A stretch of DNA of 64,000 bases. It comes from Nitrososphaerota archaeon (GTDB lineage Archaea; Thermoproteota; Nitrososphaeria; Nitrososphaerales; Nitrosopumilaceae). The stretch lies in assembly GCA_021323705.1 (NCBI GenBank), contig JAJPKL010000027.1:1-64000 (forward strand), read 5' to 3'. The notes under the pieces were generated by a model that worked only from the letters and a program-made list of their open reading frames with translations, had not been told where the DNA came from and did no database searches. Shown here one piece after another: positions 30,233 to 38,872 of the stretch; position 1 is the stretch's first letter; each line of letters begins with the position of its first letter. The position numbers and the translations under genes are program-made.

Positions 30233-30914
30233 TTCTATTATGCCAATCCCACTGGTCTTTATGTTTTATCTTTTCCTTGATTAAATCGTAATACCTGTTA
30301 TCTAGTCTCTCAGATTTTGCAAAAACACTTCCTGAGATGTAATCGGCAATCTGCAAACATACATCATTTCTAGAATCTACGTGTTTGATCTTTACAATGA
30401 TGTCCCCTTTGAACTGTCTGCTTTTCTTTACATAGGAAATCTTTTCTTCGCAGTATTCATCAAAATGCTTGATCGCCTTCTGGGACAAGCTTCTGTCTAT
30501 TGTATAATGAATTTCATTGTATGGTACCCATGGCTTCAGATATGAATTAACAATGGTCTTGATTACATAGTCAACTGCAAGATAGTTGTATAGGATAGTT
30601 TGATTCCCTTTCAAACTGTCTTTAACGCTGTCTTTCATGACTGCTACAGTACCTAGAGATAGATCAAATGTCTTGATCTTTCTCAGGAATCTTTCACGGG
30701 TTATATGCTCGTCATTTGAAAATTTGAATTCCTCAGCTTTACCTCTGATTCGACGCCTAGTATTGATATTTTTCAGCAATCGTCTAACCTTGTTACGAAT
30801 GAATAGAGGCGTATCATTTACCATGATTACATAGCTTAACACAAAAGATCTAGTAGAATTCTGAGAAAATCCCAGATCTCCTGCCTCATCTACAAATACA
30901 TTGACTACTGGCAA
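30222..30914 (-). CDS. DUF3800 family protein (RNase H-like fold)
   Basis: VNVFVDEAGDLGF start and C-terminal HVDSRNDVCLQIADYISGSVF. Confidence 0.85.
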   Translation of the reverse strand: MPVVNVFVDEAGDLGFSQNSTRSFVLSYVIMVNDTPLFIRNKVRRLLKNINTRRRIRGKAEEFKFSNDEHITRERFLRKIKTFDLSLGTVAVMKDSVKDSLKGNQTILYNYLAVDYVIKTIVNSYLKPWVPYNEIHYTIDRSLSQKAIKHFDEYCEEKISYVKKSRQFKGDIIVKIKHVDSRNDVCLQIADYISGSVFAKSERLDNRYYDLIKEKIKHKDQWDWHNRINW

Positions 30915-30990
30915 ATACTACAGGGGGCAACATCAAGAAGTTAAGCATTATGAGTATTTGGAACCAATACTAGGACTATGGTCATTAATC

Positions 30991-31191
30991 TCAGTTGGAA
31001 CCAACCAAAATGTGCCTAAACTCTAGAAAGTCTTCTCCTGGCATATCAAAGTCAACATCTGTAGTTGATGGCTTTGCCCCAAGTAACGTCATCGCAGTAC
31101 CCCCTACTGCTACCACCGTTATTCTTCTGTTCAACTCCTTGTCAAGTTCAAGAAACCCAAGTAGCTTTGAGTTATCAAGCTTAGTAGACAT
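30991..31191 (-). pseudogene. Truncated nucleotidyltransferase (MNT/AbiEii-like)
   Basis: VVAVGGTAMTLLGAKPSTTDVDFDM nucleotidyltransferase motif (GG...DxD); ORF ends after 66 aa, far shorter than a typical NTase domain. Confidence 0.6.
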
Positions 31192-32254
31192 TGTACAGCC
31201 TCAAGACCTCCTTCATGCTCTTTTGGTCAGCCTTAACCTCCCCTGTTTTTGTGCCCTCAAGTAACCTTATTGGACTGTCAATTTCTGCCATCCCATGCGA
31301 TACCAAGTTTCTTAGCGTTCGAAGTATTCCTAGAAGCTTTTCTGCAAAATTATACTTTCGGGCAAGAAAGAGAAGCAGGTCATAATTTGTCCTCCCAGAA
31401 TTTTTTGCAAGTATAACTGGGATGGCGTTTATCCTCCTTGCGTTGTTTTGGAGCATTATTGCGCTGATTAGATATTCTATGCAGATCATCTTTCCCTGTC
31501 TTATTTGAGGTCCAAATTCCGTATAGCCAAATCTTGCAAGATTAAAAACTTGGTCTTCTTCTGTCATTTTTGCAGGATGCATCTCATGCTCACCTGCCAT
31601 TATCTTGATTCCCTCCCCTCCCGCCTTTTTGATCTCCATCCAGAAATCCTGCGGATTTAAAATGACTATCTTATTTGATAACATTTCTCTAGCAGGATTG
31701 ATTTCGTCAGATCGTAGTAGATTAAGGAACATCTTGTCCTCTAACGTCACGTGATCTATCCTTATGTTGTGTATTTTTTGTATATGATCTAAAATATCAT
31801 AAATCCCAATCTTTGCCTCTTCCATCTTTTTTCTTTCTGTTTTTCTCAAGTGAATCAATAGCTCGGCCTTGTTTAGTTTTGTATTTCTTTCCGGGTTCAT
31901 AAGAGAGATTGACTTTATCAAAAGAAAGCTGTGTAATTGCGTGTAAATCTCCATTATCATCATCTGCATCTCCTCTCTTCCTCTGAGAAAGTCTTGTTTT
32001 CTCCTCAGCTCCGTCTCTGCAAGTAGGTCAATCATGAGATAATTGTTGAAATTGATTGATATCAGTGAAGATCTGCCAGCTTTTGAAAGCGAGGTTATTC
32101 CCTCCTTTGCCATGTCATGGATCTTTTCATTGGTATTTGCATAGTACGCACCTCCATAGACCTCCTCTATCTTGCTTGTGAGCTCGTTTATTGATAGTGA
32201 CTTGCCAAGATTCCGTGTCAATATGTCAAGTATTCTGTACGTCAGCTCGTCCAT
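31181..32254 (-). CDS. HTH protein with C-terminal HEPN-like motif, partner of the overlapping NTase ORF
   Basis: N-terminal wHTH-like ILDILTRNLGKSLSINELTSKIEEVYGG; C-terminal LGILRTLRNLVSHGMAEI (RNxxxH); 11-bp overlap with NTase ORF. Confidence 0.6.
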   Translation of the reverse strand: MDELTYRILDILTRNLGKSLSINELTSKIEEVYGGAYYANTNEKIHDMAKEGITSLSKAGRSSLISINFNNYLMIDLLAETELRRKQDFLRGREEMQMMIMEIYTQLHSFLLIKSISLMNPERNTKLNKAELLIHLRKTERKKMEEAKIGIYDILDHIQKIHNIRIDHVTLEDKMFLNLLRSDEINPAREMLSNKIVILNPQDFWMEIKKAGGEGIKIMAGEHEMHPAKMTEEDQVFNLARFGYTEFGPQIRQGKMICIEYLISAIMLQNNARRINAIPVILAKNSGRTNYDLLLFLARKYNFAEKLLGILRTLRNLVSHGMAEIDSPIRLLEGTKTGEVKADQKSMKEVLRLYNVY

Positions 32255-32261
32255 CTCAATT

Positions 32262-32299
32262 TATAGTAGTTTACTATAATATTATAGTTTTTTACTATA
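32262..32299. promoter_or_regulatory. Tandem palindromic operator (two 17-bp inverted repeats, centres 21 bp apart)
   Basis: TATAGTAGTTTACTATA (32262-32278) and TATAGTTTTTTACTATA (32283-32299), 8 bp upstream of the 31181-32254 start codon. Confidence 0.6.
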
Positions 32300-32371
32300 G
32301 ATTTCAGCACGATAAAATCACCCTGACAGCAGAATTATGATATATACATCCGATAACTTGACAGTACATAC

Positions 32372-33895
32372 ATGGACAAGATTATAGTTCTAGATTTTGG
32401 TTCACAGTACAGCCATCTCATATGCAGAAGGATAAGAGAATTTTCAGTATATGCAGAGCTTGTGCCGTTTGACATATCACTTGAGGAACTAAAAAAGCTC
32501 AACCCCAAGGGGATTGTCTTTTCCGGCGGCCCTGCAAGTGTATACAACAAGGACTCGCCCCAACCCTCCTCCAAGATATTTGAGATTGGACTGCCGGTGC
32601 TTGGAATATGCTACGGCCACCAGTTGATTGTAAACAATTTTGGAGGCAAGGTAAAGCGTGCAAACAAGGAGTACGGCTCGTCTACATTGAAGATAGACAA
32701 CGGTTCTGACCTCCTTGCAGGAATGGGCCCGTCAACTAGAGCATGGATGAGCCACGGTGATGCTGCAGAGAGCCTCCCCCAAGGGTTTGAGGTAATAGGG
32801 CATACGGAGAGTTCCTTTGCTGCAGCAATTGCGAACAGGCAGAAGCTCATCTACGGCATACAGTTCCATCCCGAAGTGGTGCATACGGAAAACGGAATCC
32901 AGGTTCTCAAAAACTTTGTACTAGACATATGCAAGGCAAAGCAGGACTGGACACTTGAGAACTTTATCGAGGATACGGTATCCCAGATATCAAAGATTGA
33001 CGGCAACGTTTTATGCGGGATAAGCGGCGGTGTGGACTCGACAGTTGCAGCACTCCTGATTCAAAAGGCAATAGGAAACAGGCTCAAGTGCGTCTTTGTT
33101 GACAACGGCCTTTTGCGGTTAAACGAGGAAAAAGAGGTCGAAGAAATGTTTGAAAAAAATTTTGGGATGAACTTTACTGCAATCAATGCCAAGCAGAGGT
33201 TCCTCTCAAGGCTGAAGGGAGTGACCGATCCTGAGCAAAAGCGAAAGATTGTGGGAGAAGAGTTTGTCAAGGTGTTTACCGAGTTTGCAGAAAAAAACGG
33301 GCCGTTCAAGTGGCTTGCCCAAGGAACGCTGTACCCTGATGTGATTGAAAGCGGAGTATCAAAGGGACCTGCTGCCGTAATCAAGACGCACCACAATGTT
33401 GGCGGACTTCCTTCATGGCTCCATTTGCAGGTGCTGGAACCATTGAGGTTTCTGTACAAGGACGAGGTAAGAAGAGTAGGCAAGATACTTGGAGTCCCTG
33501 ATAATCTTTTGTACCGCCATCCGTTCCCAGGACCCGGCCTTGCCGTACGAATAATGGGTGAGGTAACGAAAGAGAAATTGCAGATATGCAAGCAGGCAAG
33601 CAAGATAGTGGAAGACGAGCTTTTTACTGCAGGGTGGTACGACAGGGTCTGGCAGGCATTTGCAGCAGTTGGCGATGACAGGGCAGTCGGAGTTGTGGGC
33701 GATGAAAGAAAGTATGGCCACGTGGTGCTTGTTAGGATAGTGGATTCAATTGATGCCATGACTGCAGACTGGACAAGGCTGCCAAACGATATTCTTGAGA
33801 AGATAAGTAACAGGATAACAAACGAGGTGGAAGATGTGGCATGGGTCAGTTATGTTGTATCAAGCAAGCCTCCTGCAACCATAGAGCCTCAGTAA
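32372..33895 (+). CDS. guaA: GMP synthase (glutamine-hydrolysing)
   Basis: IIVLDFGSQYSHLICRRIRE, GICYGHQL, GISGGVDSTVAALL, HPFPGPGLAVRIMGE. Confidence 0.98.
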   Translation: MDKIIVLDFGSQYSHLICRRIREFSVYAELVPFDISLEELKKLNPKGIVFSGGPASVYNKDSPQPSSKIFEIGLPVLGICYGHQLIVNNFGGKVKRANKEYGSSTLKIDNGSDLLAGMGPSTRAWMSHGDAAESLPQGFEVIGHTESSFAAAIANRQKLIYGIQFHPEVVHTENGIQVLKNFVLDICKAKQDWTLENFIEDTVSQISKIDGNVLCGISGGVDSTVAALLIQKAIGNRLKCVFVDNGLLRLNEEKEVEEMFEKNFGMNFTAINAKQRFLSRLKGVTDPEQKRKIVGEEFVKVFTEFAEKNGPFKWLAQGTLYPDVIESGVSKGPAAVIKTHHNVGGLPSWLHLQVLEPLRFLYKDEVRRVGKILGVPDNLLYRHPFPGPGLAVRIMGEVTKEKLQICKQASKIVEDELFTAGWYDRVWQAFAAVGDDRAVGVVGDERKYGHVVLVRIVDSIDAMTADWTRLPNDILEKISNRITNEVEDVAWVSYVVSSKPPATIEPQ

Positions 33896-33898
33896 AAA
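33881..33898. repeat. 18-bp direct repeat, copy 1 (3' end of guaA)
   Basis: atagagcctcagtaaaaa, identical to 34991-35008. Confidence 0.85.
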
Positions 33899-34067
33899 TA
33901 GTCTACCCCCATTTTGAGCGTAGAAACATGACGTTTCTCGTAAAAGATATAGTTCAGAATAATGATCAATTCCCTGAGAAAACACTAACCTTGAATTTTG
34001 TACTTTGATCGAGAGGCCGTAGCCATGATGGAAGAGAGATTTCATATCTATCTACTTAAAGTGACTG

Positions 34068-34910
34068 TTATGTATCTTTTATCACATAAAATCTGCGTAA
34101 TATGGTAAACGAAACTAGTACAGATAATGCTACATAGAACGTTTGTAAAAGAAACCTACTATTTGATACGAATTTGAAGAAGCCGCGTAGTGTGAAAGTC
34201 CTTGTTATTTCTTCACTCTTGGGTCCAGTATTGAATACAATTTGAATCTTATTGGATTTTAACTTAAAATCAAAATGTGATAAGGCATTCCTAATTACCT
34301 TTGTATCTGTTTTCAAAACACCATCTTTATCCTTCCATTTTCCAGTAACAGAGAACATTTCAACCAAATCATAATCTTTAATGTCATATTTTTTTAAACC
34401 TCTTTCTATTTCACCATGAAGAATTTTTTCCATCACTTCATGTGAAGTGATTAGTGCAAAAAATAATGCGTATAGATCAACCTCTTCTACCATTTTCCTA
34501 TTGATCTTTCTTAGTACCTGCTCAAATACAGTATTAGCACTGAGAAAACGTTCTCTTTCTTCAATTATCGTTTTCATTGGATTATAATTGTCTTTTTTTG
34601 AATTTGATTTTTTACCAATTGCAAGATACGCATCTACATAGTCCTTAACATTTTTTGATATGTCTTTATTCCAATTAATTATAATACCTAAAACATCATC
34701 ATAGAGATCTTGTACGTATTCTTTTTTCAGGAAAGGTGACTTTGCTGTATTCATCTTTCTTTGAATTATGCTCAATTTTGCTGCAGTTTCATTATAAATC
34801 GGATAGGGATCTTGATCGCCTATTTTTTCAATAAATTCAGAGATGTAACCAAAAAATCCTCCAAAATGTTTTGCTATCTCTTCGTAATTTACAGATTTAT
34901 CATGAGACAT
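34068..34910 (-). CDS. Hypothetical HEPN-like protein with C-terminal TM helix
   Basis: VIRNALSHFDFKL (RNxxxH motif); LLQTFYVALSVLVSFTILRRFYV TM segment. Confidence 0.55.
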   Translation of the reverse strand: MSHDKSVNYEEIAKHFGGFFGYISEFIEKIGDQDPYPIYNETAAKLSIIQRKMNTAKSPFLKKEYVQDLYDDVLGIIINWNKDISKNVKDYVDAYLAIGKKSNSKKDNYNPMKTIIEERERFLSANTVFEQVLRKINRKMVEEVDLYALFFALITSHEVMEKILHGEIERGLKKYDIKDYDLVEMFSVTGKWKDKDGVLKTDTKVIRNALSHFDFKLKSNKIQIVFNTGPKSEEITRTFTLRGFFKFVSNSRFLLQTFYVALSVLVSFTILRRFYVIKDT

Positions 34911-34990
34911 GAGAGGAGATTATTCTAACAGACAAAATACTTTACGACAGCGTCATGTTTTTGTGAGTAGAATGGAGGTGTTCTATTTTT

Positions 34991-35008
34991 ATAGAGCCTC
35001 AGTAAAAA
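34991..35008. repeat. 18-bp direct repeat, copy 2
   Basis: atagagcctcagtaaaaa, identical to guaA 3' end at 33881-33898. Confidence 0.85.
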
Positions 35009-35073
35009 GCGTCCTACTGTGCCATTAATTCCCAGAATCCTTCACTTATATATGCATGAAAGTCTGAGTAGAC

Positions 35074-35175
35074 ATGTTAAAAAAAATAATTGCAAAGATA
35101 ATGTCTTGCTCTTGTAACAAAAAAGCTTCTGATGACATAAACGCAGTAAAAGAAGCCGAAGAATCAAAAAAATAG
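35074..35175 (+). CDS. Putative small protein (33 aa)
   Basis: Reads MLKKIIAKIMSCSCNKKASDDINAVKEAEESKK*; TATATA-like box about 27 bp upstream; not in ORF track because of length. Confidence 0.35.
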   Translation: MLKKIIAKIMSCSCNKKASDDINAVKEAEESKK

Positions 35176-35236
35176 AATTTTACATTCTACACCTTTTTTT
35201 CCTAACAAACCCATACAACCGAATTGCAAAATCGAA

Positions 35237-35578
35237 TTATTTGCCAAGCTCTTTCATTTTTGCTTCAAGAGTGGATAACCTTCTTTGTGTAACATCCATT
35301 GTACGTTTTAAAACATCAACCTCACCCCGGTTCTGCCTTTCCATCTCGTTTATGCTGTCAAACAAGACTTTGGCCTCTGTTGTCATTCCATTGTCATTCT
35401 TATCTATCCGGGCTGCAAGATGCTTATAGTCCTCTTCTAACTTTTCCAGCCTATTCAAAGTCTCTTCCATTCTTGCATTTACTCCATTAACTTCCGTATG
35501 AATTGCGCTCAATTCTTCCTCAATTTTGTTCAAGGAAGGAGCAAGAAACCTTCCGATTCCTGAAATCTTATTGTCCAT
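35237..35578 (-). CDS. Hypothetical coiled-coil protein
   Basis: Heptad-rich KIEEELSAIHTEVNGVNARMEETLNRLEKLEEDYKHL. Confidence 0.65.
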   Translation of the reverse strand: MDNKISGIGRFLAPSLNKIEEELSAIHTEVNGVNARMEETLNRLEKLEEDYKHLAARIDKNDNGMTTEAKVLFDSINEMERQNRGEVDVLKRTMDVTQRRLSTLEAKMKELGK

Positions 35579-35702
35579 GATTAGCCATGTGTGCAGTTCC
35601 TAGTTAAAGAGTACTAGTACCAGACTACAATTGCACCCTCTTTCTTCGTGAAAATCTGACGTTTCTCGTAAAGCTTAAGATCTGTACGAGATCAGTAATT
35701 TT

Positions 35703-35960
35703 ATGCATGCAAAGACTGCTATTCTGATTTTAGGAATTGTTGTAATCATAATAGGGATCTCAATTCCTGCAATATCATCTCAGATGTGGTGGTCTAAGCC
35801 AAGCAAGGTTCAAAACGGTATTGGAATCATGCGACCAGCTACAGCATCAGACTTGTTTTTGATGTCTCTGAGTAGAATATGGCTGCAGATTACAGCAGGT
35901 GGCATAGGAATAATCTTGATCGATGTTGCATTTTTCTTCTTGAAAAGAAAGAAATTCTAG
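35703..35960 (+). CDS. Small protein with two TM segments
   Basis: AILILGIVVIIIGISIPAIS and LQITAGGIGIILIDVAFFFL. Confidence 0.6.
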   Translation: MHAKTAILILGIVVIIIGISIPAISSQMWWSKPSKVQNGIGIMRPATASDLFLMSLSRIWLQITAGGIGIILIDVAFFFLKRKKF

Positions 35961-36091
35961 AACTGCCAGCGGGTACTTGCCCATTTGACAAGGTCATAAT
36001 CCATAATTGAAAACTTTGTAACATTTGTCGGTTTGTTCACAATGAGGCATCTAGACTAATTTTAAACCAAGTCAGAATTGCTCAGGATTGC

Positions 36092-37498
36092 TTGCAAATC
36101 ATATCAAGTGAGAACCAACGTGACACAGAAATAGTATCAGCCCTAGCCAATGATGAAGGCTGGAAAATGATTCTACAAGACTGGTGGTTTACTACACTGA
36201 TGGGAATTAAAGAACCTATTCGACCTCCACTTAAAGGCGATGTTAAAACTGATGTTTTGATTGTGGGCGCAGGTGCATCTGGAATAGCAGCAGCGCTGCG
36301 CCTAGCAGGCTCAGGTAAAAAGGTTGTGCTGCTTGACAAAAACATCTGTGGCGGAAGCTCTACAGGGAAGAGCGCAGGTTTTCTAACGCCAGACAGCGAA
36401 CTTGAACTATCCCAGTTATTGCGCAAGTATGGTACAAAGGGTGCAAAGGATCTGTGGGAAGTTGCAGCTAAAGGAGTGGACATTATGGTAGACAACATCA
36501 AAAAACACAAGATAGAGTGCGACCTGCAGGTCCAAGACTGCCTCTTTCTTGGCAAGGGAACTAGCGGCTGGAAGGATGTGGAAGATGAGGTCAATGCACG
36601 AAAGAAACTTGGCTATTCAAGTACGGTGTACAAAGAGCCCGAAGTTCCTTCGGTTATAGGGTCAAAAGCATATTCTGGGGCAATTAGATATACTGGAACA
36701 TACGGAGTCAATCCTCTTTTATACGCACAGGGTATGAAGCAAGTTCTTTTGGATGCTGGAATAGAGATCTTCGAGTCATCAGAGGTGCTTTCCTGGAAAG
36801 AGAAAACTGTCTTCACACATCTTGGTTCTGTTACTGCCGACAAGATAATCTTCTGCATAGACAAACCAAAACCGAATGTAACAAAGTACAGCGAGTCAGT
36901 ATACCATGCCCAAACATTTCTCTCCGTTAGCGAACCATTAGGAGATAGTGATATTGCAGATCTTTTTCCACAGGGGCCTCTACAATGCTGGGACTCGGAT
37001 CTTATCTATACTTATTTTCGGCTGACAGGAACAAAACGACTCTTGGTCGGAGGCGGAGATATGTTAACCACGTATGCAAAAAATGACACCACCACAACAC
37101 GCGTCATAGACAAGGTCATAAATGGATTGAAGGAAAAGATTCCGACAATACGCCCGCTCAGGTTCATCCAATATTGGCAAGGCCGCATAGACATGACAAG
37201 AGACCTTATCCCAACAGTGCTTGTCGACCCTGAACGCCCATGGGCTCACTTTGTTCTTGGCTGTGTAGGATTACCGTGGGCCACCTTTTGTGGAGATTTT
37301 GCTGCAAGAAACGTACTTGATGACAAGGAACTTGACAACGAAAAGTATTATCGGTACTTTTCTCCATACAGAAAGTTTCTTCTGCCGCTCTGGCTGGAAC
37401 AAGTACTTGGTAAGAGAATAGTCTTTACCGTAAATAATGCATGGGCAAAGTACAGACAAAAGGACAGGTCTGCCGCAAACTCGGCTGGTGATATATAA
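36092..37498 (+). CDS. FAD-dependent oxidoreductase (DAO family)
   Basis: TDVLIVGAGASGIAAALRLAGSGKKVVLLDK, CGGSSTGKSAGFLTPD; start uncertain (36092 or about 36170). Confidence 0.88.
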   Translation: MQIISSENQRDTEIVSALANDEGWKMILQDWWFTTLMGIKEPIRPPLKGDVKTDVLIVGAGASGIAAALRLAGSGKKVVLLDKNICGGSSTGKSAGFLTPDSELELSQLLRKYGTKGAKDLWEVAAKGVDIMVDNIKKHKIECDLQVQDCLFLGKGTSGWKDVEDEVNARKKLGYSSTVYKEPEVPSVIGSKAYSGAIRYTGTYGVNPLLYAQGMKQVLLDAGIEIFESSEVLSWKEKTVFTHLGSVTADKIIFCIDKPKPNVTKYSESVYHAQTFLSVSEPLGDSDIADLFPQGPLQCWDSDLIYTYFRLTGTKRLLVGGGDMLTTYAKNDTTTTRVIDKVINGLKEKIPTIRPLRFIQYWQGRIDMTRDLIPTVLVDPERPWAHFVLGCVGLPWATFCGDFAARNVLDDKELDNEKYYRYFSPYRKFLLPLWLEQVLGKRIVFTVNNAWAKYRQKDRSAANSAGDI

Positions 37499-37776
37499 TC
37501 ATCTTTGAATCTGCAGCAAAACCATGTTATTGTCTAACGTTGTAACGGAACAATATTAAGCAAATCTTATTTGATAATACAAGAAAAACCGTAATGAAAC
37601 TGTAGGATTCATGACTTGAGAAATACGACTGCTGATCTTCTTACCTACCTACAGTTTCGATTTTTATCCCCGGATAAAATTATAACAGAAAATTTTGGGA
37701 GGTTTGGCCTTGTTCAGATACACAAAACCAGCAGAACCAAAGGAATCTTTAAGACAAGTGCGGAATCTGTGACTGT

Positions 37777-38004
37777 ATGCAACGCGGCACAATTATAATG
37801 ATAGTCGGTCTTGCCATGCAGGTGGCAAACTGGATTATTTCCTCAACTATTTCAAATTCGCCAAGCCTTCAGCCATTCAAAGGTACTTTGGGAACTGTGA
37901 CAATTTTTGGCTGGATTCTCTTTTTTGCAGGTTTTGCAATTAGACACTTTGACAAAAAGAAAGCGTCGTTGAACGAATCAAAAAGAAAACTAAATCACAA
38001 GTGA
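37777..38004 (+). CDS. Small membrane protein, hypothetical
   Basis: Two hydrophobic segments, charged C-terminus. Confidence 0.5.
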   Translation: MQRGTIIMIVGLAMQVANWIISSTISNSPSLQPFKGTLGTVTIFGWILFFAGFAIRHFDKKKASLNESKRKLNHK

Positions 38005-38212
38005 TGATTACCAAAGTTTAACGATTAATAAACACCTCAATAATCCAATGCAGTTTGTTTTGATCACTGTATTTGCTGCATCTAGTGAGTGGTAGTGAAA
38101 TGACTTGAAGGCATCTTTCATTTTTAATGTAAAAGTATGTTGATGTAAAACTTGAGGTTAATACGGTACAAATGATCATGATTATTAATTTTGAAAAGTA
38201 TCGTCTCAATTA

Positions 38213-38734
38213 TTGATATACGCAGATCCGCCTCATACGTTAACACCATTCCAGAGATGGGCACTTTTGCACCTTCACAACTCTGAGACAAGCAGCAGTG
38301 GCTTGAGCATACTGAAAGCTTGCTGCATCACAGCCATGACAGACAACTTTCAGAAAAAAGATGTGATAGAGGGGCTGGCCAGACTTGAAAAGATGGGGCT
38401 GATACGGAAAAATCAACAGGCAGTTAAAAATCCTGCACAAACCGATCCTGAACTGGCCGATCTTTATTCCATTACAGGAGACGGTGTAATCTATACAAAG
38501 AAGATGTTAAGGCCTGTCTTGGACATTTTGGGTGATTCAGAAAAGTCAGAAAAAATTGCCCAAAAATTGATAGACGGTAAAACAAGAAGCTGGCTTCGCA
38601 GTGCTCTGAAATCCTCAGCCGGCATGGTCCAACAGCAAATTCTTGAAAAAATAATAGCATATGGCTTGGGAAACATAAGCGGACTGAGGCAGCTTTTAGA
38701 AATCTTGCGGAAAAATATTCCTCCGCCAAGCTAG
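38213..38734 (+). CDS. Winged-helix-like putative transcriptional regulator
   Basis: DVIEGLARLEKMGLIRKNQQ...YSITGDGVIYTKKML resembles wHTH recognition helix/wing. Confidence 0.55.
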   Translation: MIYADPPHTLTPFQRWALLHLHNSETSSSGLSILKACCITAMTDNFQKKDVIEGLARLEKMGLIRKNQQAVKNPAQTDPELADLYSITGDGVIYTKKMLRPVLDILGDSEKSEKIAQKLIDGKTRSWLRSALKSSAGMVQQQILEKIIAYGLGNISGLRQLLEILRKNIPPPS

Positions 38735-38872
38735 CATCCAATAACTGTATTCATCTACTTGCCAAAATGTGAAAAAACAGACTGCAACTAGAATTGCAAT
38801 GTAAATTATGACATATTGAAAAGAATGATTCAATCCAAATGTTTTTCAGGTTTTATGTGAAGACACCTTACA

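Noticed and set aside
33061-33759. 232-aa minus-strand ORF opposite guaA
   Set aside because: Shadow ORF on the reverse of a conserved gene.
37616-37798. 60-aa ORF upstream of the small membrane protein
   Set aside because: No recognisable features, non-ATG start, overlaps the next plausible gene; insufficient support.
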